From NCBI GenBank assembly GCA_002327415.1, contig DCVU01000058.1, positions 1,931 through 7,789 on the forward strand: a stretch of 5,859 nt of DNA. The letters are read 5' to 3'. Under the pieces are notes generated by a model. The model had not been told where the DNA came from and made no database searches. It saw only the letters and a program-made list of their open reading frames with translations. Of the stretch, positions 1 through 5,035 are shown piece after piece. The translations under genes were made by a program, and so were the position numbers. Position 1 is the stretch's first letter. Every line of letters begins with the position of its first letter. The stretch is from Smithella sp. UBA2180. Lineage in GTDB: Bacteria > Desulfobacterota > Syntrophia > Syntrophales > Smithellaceae.

Positions 1-1406
1 ATGCCATTATCCACCTCGTCAAAAACAATTGATGCCACGGAACCGGTACGTGACAAGACATTTTTCAACGCCAGAATTATCCGTGACAACTCACCACCCG
101 ACGCAATACTGTTTAAAGGTTTTGATTCTTCGCCTTTATTCGCCGCCAGATAAAATTCAATCTCGTCTCCTCCCGTTTGTTCAAATGATTCAACATTTTT
201 ATCAGCGGCACATTTATTAAAATTAACATGGAAGGAAGAATGAGGCATATTCAGTGCGTGTATTTCTTTATCCACCGCCTCCTGCAATTTCTTTGCCGCC
301 TCTTTTCTGATTTGGGAAAGTTTGAGCGCGTTTTGACGCAGGTCATCTTTGATTTTTTCTTCTTCCCTGCTTAGTTTTTCCAGCTCTTCCTCCACCGAAG
401 AAACTTTGTTCAAATCTTCTTCTATTTCCTGCTTCCGGCGCAGAACAGTTTCCAGAGAACCGCCGTGTTTGCGTTTAAGCCTGCTTAAAAGTTCCAGGCG
501 TTCATTTATGAACGCAAGCCGTTCGGAATCAAAGAATAGATTTTTACCGTAATCACGCAGCACCAGAGCTGCTTCCTGTAAAGAGATAAGACTATCCTCA
601 ATATCCGTATCAGCAAGCTTGAAATTTGCGTCTATTTTTTTAATTTCTTTTATCTGACTCTGAACTTCCTTCAATTTAACGATAGTGGAATCCTTTTCTC
701 CATATAGTAAATCAAATGCATGATCGGCCCAACCGGACAACTTCTGAAAATTAATGAGAACTTTTTTTTCATCGGCTAGCGACGTGTCTTCCGCAGGTTG
801 AGGATTAATATCCTGAATTTCTTTTAACTGAATTTTAAACAAATCAATTTTTTCTTCCCTGCTGTTTTGCAAATCTCTCAATTTCCCTATCCGGGTTTTT
901 ATTTGCTGATATTGATTATAAATTTCGGCGTACACAGCCCTGGCCGGAAGACAGCCGCAGAATTCATCCAGAATATTAATATGATTTTCGGCGTTGAGAA
1001 TTACCTGATGTTCATGCTGGCCGCAAATATTAATCAGCAGTTCGCTTATGGAAGCCAGATTGGCAAGGGTCGCCATTTGTCCGTTGATGAACGCTTTATT
1101 CTTGCCTGTGTGCGAAATAATCCGGCGAATGATCAACTCTTCTTCATCAGGAAAACCCATGGCTGTAATTTTATCCCGCAATGACTTATTAGCAGAGATA
1201 TCAAAGATTGCTTCAACAGTAGCCGTGTCAGCCTGAGTTCTGATTATTTCCGTCGTCGCTCTATCGCCCAGAAGAAGGCTGACCGCGCCGATAATTATTG
1301 ATTTACCGGCGCCGGTTTCGCCGGAAATAATATTCAATCCGTTGCCAAAAGAAACATGAATTTCATCAATGATGGCAAAATTTTTAATGCTCAATTCATT
1401 TAGCAT
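1..1406 (-). CDS. recN: DNA repair protein RecN, SMC-like ATPase (3' end outside window)
   Basis: RecN is a cytoplasmic SMC-like ATPase that acts in recombinational repair of double-strand breaks. The frame is open from the ATG at 1404-1406 to the window edge, giving 468 codons. The family is usually about 550-570 residues, so roughly 90-100 C-terminal residues are missing. Visible motifs are an N-terminal start typical of RecN (MLNELSIKNFAIID), Walker A GETGAGKS (residues 29-36), GQHEHQ (about 129-134), a long charged heptad-like coiled-coil region (about 160-370), the ABC signature SGGELSR (436-442) and Walker B FDEVD (462-466). The start overlaps the end of nadK by 11 bp. I see no good Shine-Dalgarno at normal distance: a GGGAG lies about 15 nt upstream and an A-rich stretch lies between. 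Translation is therefore probably coupled to nadK. nadK-recN adjacency is also known in other bacteria, including E. coli. Confidence 0.96.
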   Translation of the reverse strand, partial: MLNELSIKNFAIIDEIHVSFGNGLNIISGETGAGKSIIIGAVSLLLGDRATTEIIRTQADTATVEAIFDISANKSLRDKITAMGFPDEEELIIRRIISHTGKNKAFINGQMATLANLASISELLINICGQHEHQVILNAENHINILDEFCGCLPARAVYAEIYNQYQQIKTRIGKLRDLQNSREEKIDLFKIQLKEIQDINPQPAEDTSLADEKKVLINFQKLSGWADHAFDLLYGEKDSTIVKLKEVQSQIKEIKKIDANFKLADTDIEDSLISLQEAALVLRDYGKNLFFDSERLAFINERLELLSRLKRKHGGSLETVLRRKQEIEEDLNKVSSVEEELEKLSREEEKIKDDLRQNALKLSQIRKEAAKKLQEAVDKEIHALNMPHSSFHVNFNKCAADKNVESFEQTGGDEIEFYLAANKGEESKPLNSIASGGELSRIILALKNVLSRTGSVASIVFDEVDNG

Positions 1407-2298
1407 TTTTTCGTTTTTTAGCTCCCGGGGGTAAGTCGCCCCAACCGAGCTTGGAACGCAGGATTTCACCATAGCTGCGGTAGGGAGAAAGAACCAGCGT
1501 TGTCGCATGTCTTGATTTTTTTATAGTTACGACGTCGCCGGACTTAATTTTGTACGCTTCCTGTCCATCCAAAGTCAGCATGGCGCCTTTATCCTTGGAC
1601 CAGAGAGTTATTTTCAGATTCGAATCTTCGGAAAAAATGATTGGACGGTTAGTCAGGGTATGAGGACAGATGGGATTGACAATAATCAAATCATTTCCCG
1701 GAAAGACAATGGGGCCGCCCGCGGAAAGAGAATAAGCTGTTGAACCTGTCGGCGTGGAAACAATAAGACCGTCTCCCTTATAAGTTGTCAGATACCTGCC
1801 GTTGACCTCCATTTCCAGTTCGTTCATGCGGGACAGATCGCCTCGATTAATAACGACATCGTTTAAAACACTGCCGGCATTGGTAACGGTTTTGCTATGC
1901 TTGATACTCACATCAAGCATCATTCTTTTTTCCGTCACGAATTTTCCGCTGATAATCAATTCCAGCGTCGAGTGAATTTCGTTTAAGTTGACTTCTGTAA
2001 GATAACCAAAACTGCCCAAATTGATTCCCAGAACCGGAACTCTGTGACCGGCCAGATAATGCGCCGTGCGCAGCATTGTACCGTCGCCGCCCAAAGCAAC
2101 AATCATTTCTGATTTTTTCGCCAGCTCCTTCCACTTAAAACCAACGCTATTAGCAACCTTCTTGGAAATTTCCATTTCCAGAAACACTTCTACGCCCTTT
2201 CCTTCGAGCCACTCTTTTAATGATTTGACGTGGTCGGCAATCTTTTCTTTTTCAATATTGGCAACAATGCCGATTTTTTTAATTTTCATCATTTTCAT
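1396..2298 (-). CDS. nadK: NAD kinase (ATP/polyphosphate-dependent)
   Basis: This enzyme phosphorylates NAD to NADP in the cytoplasm and is the committed source of NADP(H). The 300-residue product matches the family's usual length (about 290-300). It shows the catalytic GGDGT loop (residues 70-74), GINLGSFGYLTE (91-102), NDVVINRG with the NAD-binding Asn-Asp (146-153), the glycine-rich TPTGSTAYS (182-190) and LDGQ (243-246). The start at 2298 is preferred because AAGG lies 9 nt upstream; two more ATG codons follow at codons 3 and 4 and could serve instead. The last residues are a basic tail (AKKRKNAK). It is the first gene of a two-gene minus-strand operon and its last 11 bp contain the recN start codon. 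The promoter should lie in 2299-2420, but I could not pick a convincing one, and I saw no LexA-like operator. Confidence 0.98.
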   Translation of the reverse strand: MKMMKIKKIGIVANIEKEKIADHVKSLKEWLEGKGVEVFLEMEISKKVANSVGFKWKELAKKSEMIVALGGDGTMLRTAHYLAGHRVPVLGINLGSFGYLTEVNLNEIHSTLELIISGKFVTEKRMMLDVSIKHSKTVTNAGSVLNDVVINRGDLSRMNELEMEVNGRYLTTYKGDGLIVSTPTGSTAYSLSAGGPIVFPGNDLIIVNPICPHTLTNRPIIFSEDSNLKITLWSKDKGAMLTLDGQEAYKIKSGDVVTIKKSRHATTLVLSPYRSYGEILRSKLGWGDLPPGAKKRKNAK

Positions 2299-2420
2299 TG
2301 ATTTAAACCTTGGAATATGAAGCTCACTAACATAAATAAAAACCTCTGTCTATTGGTAATATTTCACGGATATATTTGTAGAATAATTGATTTTTCAGAG
2401 TAATTAACCCACATAAATTC

Positions 2421-2449
2421 TTGACACATTTGAGCCGGTATAATATAGG
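2421..2449 (+). promoter_or_regulatory. Candidate sigma-70-type promoter for the RdgC-like gene
   Basis: A consensus -35 hexamer TTGACA (2421-2426) is followed after 17 bp by TATAGG (2444-2449), which matches 4 of 6 positions of the -10 consensus. Transcription would begin near 2456, leaving a leader of about 20 nt before the ATG at 2475 and including its GAGG ribosome-binding site. A perfect TATAAT also occurs at 2439-2444, but only 12 bp from the TTGACA, so the exact -10 is uncertain. The assignment rests on sequence match alone. Confidence 0.5.
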
Positions 2450-2474
2450 GTGCAACCGAAATGAGGTATTAATT

Positions 2475-3545
2475 ATGGGTTTACTTAAAGGCAACTTTAC
2501 TTTCGCGCGTTTTCAAGTGGATGGCCAGTTACCGAAAGCTTTTTTAAATTTCGTCAATAGCCGGATTAAAGCCAATTCCTTCAGGAATGTGCCCAAATCA
2601 ACGGAAGAAAAACGACTGGGCTGGGTTTCTCTTACTGACATACTGGATACTGATTTTGAAAATGCTAATTACGCGCTGGGCGATTACCTTATTTTTTCTC
2701 TGCGCATCGACTGCAAGCTTATCCCGCCCAAACTAATGAAAATTAAACTGATGGAAGAGGAAAGACGTTTCCTGGCTGAAAGCGGCAAAAACAGGATACA
2801 CAAGCAAATGTCCTCGGCAATTAAAGACAAGGTAAAGCTGGAACTTCTAACCAAACTTGACGCCATACCTTCTTTTTACGATGTTTGCTGGGATGTGGGA
2901 AAAAACACAATTTATTTTTCCTCGCTATCCGACAAAGTGGCTGACGACTTTGTTGATTTGTTCAAAAAAACTTTTTCGTTGAATCTCCGGCGTTTTTTGC
3001 CGCAGGAAAATAATCTGATAACAAAAAAATCTGAATCTACAGAGGCTGTTACTTTGATTGGCCGCGAATTTTTAACCTGGCTCTGGTTTAAATCAGAGGA
3101 ACGCAACGGCAGGATAACGCAACCCAGTGGCGACGAAGTTGAACTTCATTTTTTAAAAAGAATTGCTCTGGAAGCCGGGGAGGGCGAATATTCCCAAGGC
3201 GTTGTCTGCCATGGAATTCACGCCGAACTCAAAGAAGGCAAGGAAGCAATCCGCCAGGGGAAAAAGGTCAAGGAGGCCGGAATCAGACTCATCCATAACC
3301 AGAACGAGTGGGAGTTCGCGCTCAAAGCGGACTCTTTCCATTTTCAATCTCTGAAACTGCCAATACAGGATTGGCAGGAAACCCCGGAAGATCCTTCGGG
3401 AAGCCTTCTAGAGCGGATTTATCTTATTGAAAATGCGGTAAAAACAATAGATAATCTTTACGAATCTTTTCTAAAAATCCGTTATTCACCTCAATGGAAA
3501 GAAAAGGAAACGAAGCTATTGACTAAATGGCTGGAACACAAATAA
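2475..3545 (+). CDS. RdgC-family recombination-associated protein (divergent)
   Basis: This 356-residue product resembles the RdgC family, DNA-binding ring proteins that in E. coli and Neisseria modulate RecA-dependent recombination. The similarity I can see is the order of features: an opening resembling the RdgC N-terminus, KRLGWV (residues 47-51, compare KMGWV in E. coli), a segment LIPPKLMKIKL...EEE with many charges (82-97), a Lys-rich stretch ending in an LLTKLDAIPSFYDVCWD block (124-140), the INYFSS/LSDK-like equivalent TIYFSSLSDK (145-154), then KKTFSLNLRRFLP (164-176) and REFLTWLWF (197-205). E. coli RdgC is 303 residues, so this one is about 50 longer. The ATG at 2475 has GAGG 8 nt upstream, which decides against an upstream in-frame TTG at 2421. 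The gene is divergent from nadK-recN and convergent with the DUF374 gene. No signal peptide or membrane segment is visible. Family assignment is from recalled similarity; function here is inferred. Confidence 0.72.
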   Translation: MGLLKGNFTFARFQVDGQLPKAFLNFVNSRIKANSFRNVPKSTEEKRLGWVSLTDILDTDFENANYALGDYLIFSLRIDCKLIPPKLMKIKLMEEERRFLAESGKNRIHKQMSSAIKDKVKLELLTKLDAIPSFYDVCWDVGKNTIYFSSLSDKVADDFVDLFKKTFSLNLRRFLPQENNLITKKSESTEAVTLIGREFLTWLWFKSEERNGRITQPSGDEVELHFLKRIALEAGEGEYSQGVVCHGIHAELKEGKEAIRQGKKVKEAGIRLIHNQNEWEFALKADSFHFQSLKLPIQDWQETPEDPSGSLLERIYLIENAVKTIDNLYESFLKIRYSPQWKEKETKLLTKWLEHK

Positions 3546-3546
3546 C

Positions 3547-3588
3547 ACCATTCCTAAATCAAAGCGTTATCTCTGGTTTAGAAATGGT
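3547..3588. terminator. Hairpin between convergent genes, possible bidirectional terminator
   Basis: Arms at 3547-3560 (ACCATTCCTAAATC) and 3575-3588 (GGTTTAGAAATGGT) pair over 14 positions with one mismatch and one G-U wobble around a 14-nt loop. The hairpin begins just after the stop codon of the RdgC-like gene and ends just before the stop codon of the DUF374 gene. Neither side has a strong uninterrupted T tract; the minus-strand exit (GTTATTTGTG) is only mildly T-rich. Placement is the main argument for a shared terminator. Confidence 0.55.
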
Positions 3589-3590
3589 AA

Positions 3591-4241
3591 CTAAAGGTGC
3601 AGATAGGGCCGCATAGTATCCTCCAGCCTTTTTCTGATATTTTCAAATTCGGCTTTATCCATTTTTCGCGGCAATTCGATTTTCGGAAGATATTTTACAG
3701 TAACGCGGGCAAAAGGTTTAGGAATCATAAATCTGTCCCAGCTGCCCATGTACCAGGCGCGATCGGCAATTACAACAGAAGGAATAATTATGGCTTTCGC
3801 GCCGTGGGCGATAGCAATTGCTCCGGACTTGACTTCTCCTGCCGGACCACGCGGCCCGTCAAGGAGATGCACCGCCAGACGATAATCCCTTAACCTGCGG
3901 ATCATTCCTTTAAGAGCTGCGGCGGCGCTGCGGGAAGAAGAACCCCATACCGTATAAAACCCCGCCCACCGGGCAATACCGGCGGCAATCTGCCCGTCCA
4001 GACTTTTGGAAGACATTAAAGCGGGCCGATATTTTCTATATCTTGTAGCGAAACGAATCCCGGCAAAAAACTGCTGATGCCACCCGCAGAGAAGAACCTT
4101 TCCGCCCTGCTCCAGATAATTGAACCATTCTTCTTCATTTTCTATTTTTATTCGCAGCGTCGCGCAATAAAGACGGATTATCCCGTAAATAATTATTCCG
4201 GCAGGTTTTGTTTTGGCTATCTTCCGCAATTCTTTAAACAT
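3591..4241 (-). CDS. DUF374 family protein, lysophospholipid acyltransferase-like
   Basis: The 216-residue product matches the DUF374 family (PF04028), which belongs to the lysophospholipid acyltransferase superfamily and is of usual length. Seen in order are a mildly hydrophobic N-terminal stretch (about residues 14-28) that may sit against the inner membrane, LCGWHQQFF with the conserved Trp-His (51-59), SKSLDGQIAA (78-87), GSSSRSAAAALKGM (100-113), DGPRGPAGEVKSG (128-140) and IIIPSVV (151-157). The family lacks the standard HX4D spacing; WH and DGPRGP are its hallmarks. The likely role is acyl transfer to a lipid or lipid A-like acceptor in the envelope, but the substrate is not known from sequence. 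The ATG at 4239-4241 has GGAGA 7 nt upstream. The gene starts 21 bp downstream of the RAYT remnant on the same strand, so its promoter lies within or beyond that insertion. Confidence 0.9.
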   Translation of the reverse strand: MFKELRKIAKTKPAGIIIYGIIRLYCATLRIKIENEEEWFNYLEQGGKVLLCGWHQQFFAGIRFATRYRKYRPALMSSKSLDGQIAAGIARWAGFYTVWGSSSRSAAAALKGMIRRLRDYRLAVHLLDGPRGPAGEVKSGAIAIAHGAKAIIIPSVVIADRAWYMGSWDRFMIPKPFARVTVKYLPKIELPRKMDKAEFENIRKRLEDTMRPYLHL

Positions 4242-4263
4242 CGATGTTTCTCCATGTTGTATT

Positions 4264-4277
4264 CATCGTGCCCCTGC
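4264..4277. repeat. REP half-site overlapping the RAYT stop codon
   Basis: The 14 bases CATCGTGCCCCTGC match the right half of the perfect REP palindrome at 4518-4531 in 13 of 14 positions (G for A in the CTAC foot). The opposite half is absent. On the minus strand it supplies the final codons and the stop codon (..GGG GCA CGA TGA) of the RAYT remnant, and it lies 23 bp before the DUF374 start codon. Confidence 0.6.
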
Positions 4278-4500
4278 ACAATTATTTTCATCGATGGGCC
4301 AATTAATTGGATTAAATGATGTATTCTCTAAGACACGATTTAATTCATTATCACTGCGAATAACGTGTTCATAATAACTCCGCTGCCAGACTGGCATGCC
4401 GGGCTTTTGCCTAATTGCATTGATCTGTTTGGTCACGGCAGATTTGAATCCCCGAATAATTGTCGGAATGGTATTTGATGTCGGTTTGCCGAATTGTTCC

Positions 4501-4534
4501 AATGTAGGGGCACGATGCATCGTGCCCCTACATT
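4501..4534. repeat. Perfect 34-bp REP palindrome inside the RAYT gene
   Basis: The sequence from 4501 to 4534 equals its own reverse complement, with its centre between 4517 and 4518. The core is GTAGGGGCACGATG (4504-4517) followed by its complement ending in CTAC (4528-4531). The GTAG foot is the tetranucleotide that RAYT enzymes are known to recognise beside REP hairpins in E. coli. Here both strands carry it because the symmetry is perfect. It lies in the coding part of the RAYT remnant and is read there as ECRGTMHRAPT, a segment I recall seeing in similar form in other RAYT proteins of this subgroup. Confidence 0.85.
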
Positions 4535-4802
4535 CATTGATTATAATAATTCCATGAACATGGTTCGGCATAATTGTAAATTCATCTAATTCAATATTTA
4601 AACGCATTGAGGATGCTTTCATCCATTCGCATTCAACAATGACCGCATATTCATTCATCGTTATTAATAAAACCAAACAAACATTCTCGATTATGCGTGC
4701 ATATTGTAATAAAATACGCTCCTGTCTGTGAATAATCGTAGCCTTTTAATCTGACCGAATGTCTATGATGAATTTCGGAATTAAAGGTCATCTGTTTATC
4801 CC

Positions 4803-4830
4803 GCATGGGCACGACGCATCGTGCCCCTAC
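4803..4830. repeat. REP palindrome, imperfect copy beside the RAYT start
   Basis: This 28-bp unit aligns with the palindrome core at 4504-4531. The right half (4817-4830) is identical over 14 bases and the left half (4803-4816) matches 11 of 14, so GGGCACGA and TCGTGCCC still pair around a short centre. It lies 12 bp upstream of the preferred RAYT start and contains the alternative ATG at 4806. The degenerate half suggests an older or partly eroded copy. Confidence 0.75.
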
Positions 4831-4958
4831 CATCCATCTTAATTTGTAAATAAATACATTTGAAAACACCGATGAAATTATCGCCGTTAACGTTGAACTT
4901 TTTACACCTTTTAAACTTTCATGTCAAATATTGAAAAGACACCTTTGATTTTTTTACC

Positions 4959-4989
4959 TTGATTATCGGCGCATGATTGTTTAGATAAT
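4959..4989 (+). promoter_or_regulatory. Weak candidate promoter for the COG2187-type gene
   Basis: TTGATT (4959-4964) and GATAAT (4984-4989) match the -35 and -10 consensus at 4 and 5 of 6 positions, but the spacer is 19 bp, longer than ideal. The start would fall near 4996, about 40 nt before the ATG at 5036. The rest of the spacer from 4870 to 5035 is AT-rich and shows no other gene, RNA or strong hairpin that I can recognise. Confidence 0.25.
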
Positions 4990-5035
4990 TTACAAGTGCA
5001 CCCTTTGCCGGACACAATATTTGCAAGGAATATTT

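Larger units (their letters stand above)
4263..4791 (-). pseudogene. REP-associated tyrosine transposase (RAYT, Y1/IS200-like), frameshifted
   Basis: RAYTs are single-copy HUH-type transposases (Y1_Tnp family, COG1943) tied to REP palindromes. The N-terminal part reads HHRHSVRLKGYDYSQ then GAYFITICTHNRECLFG and stops at TGA 4651-4653. The rest continues in another frame from about 4658: ELDEFTIMPNHVHGII with the metal-binding HxH (codons 4560-4562 and 4554-4556), then GFKSAVTKQIN, PVWQRSYYEHVIR and NPINW, ending at 4263. Compared with the family, a few residues are missing at the junction, which a deletion of about 11 bp (or another non-multiple of 3) would explain. The catalytic tyrosine expected just before NP (Y115 in E. 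coli RAYT) is replaced by Asn in the VLENTSF segment; a REYII-like reading exists there in another frame. The start ATG at 4791 (MTFNSEIHH) fits family N-termini; 4806 and a GTG at 4869 are alternatives. It is almost certainly inactive. Confidence 0.87.

Noticed and set aside
867..1236. Plus-strand open frames of 105 and 62 codons within 867-1236.
   Set aside because: They lie opposite recN, which is continuous and carries RecN motifs on the other strand, and their translations match nothing I recognise.
1396..1412. A AAA AAT heptamer in the nadK frame as a programmed -1 frameshift site joining nadK to recN.
   Set aside because: A -1 shift meets a TAA two codons later, and recN is in the +1 frame, so no fusion would form.
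2299..2420. A LexA-type operator or clear promoter for nadK-recN in the divergent spacer.
   Set aside because: I looked for CTGT-N8-ACAG and GTTC-N7-GAAC type sites and for paired -35/-10 boxes on the minus strand and found none good enough to report.
2439..2444. Perfect TATAAT as the -10 box for the TTGACA at 2421.
   Set aside because: The spacer is only 12 bp, and the hexamer 17 bp upstream of this TATAAT (around 2416-2421) is a poor -35, so TATAGG at 2444 is preferred.
2421..2474. An in-frame TTG at 2421 would extend the RdgC-like protein by 18 residues.
   Set aside because: The TTG is part of a consensus -35 hexamer, and the ATG at 2475 has a well-spaced GAGG and gives an RdgC-like N-terminus.
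4648..4662. Programmed frameshifting in the RAYT, as in some insertion sequences.
   Set aside because: No slippery heptamer or A run is present at the junction, residues seem to be missing, and a further lesion affects the active site, so decay is the simpler reading.
4264..4830. The repeated GGGGCACGATG units as a CRISPR array.
   Set aside because: Spacing is irregular (about 250-300 bp), the units are palindromes, and they sit within a RAYT gene, which fits REP elements.
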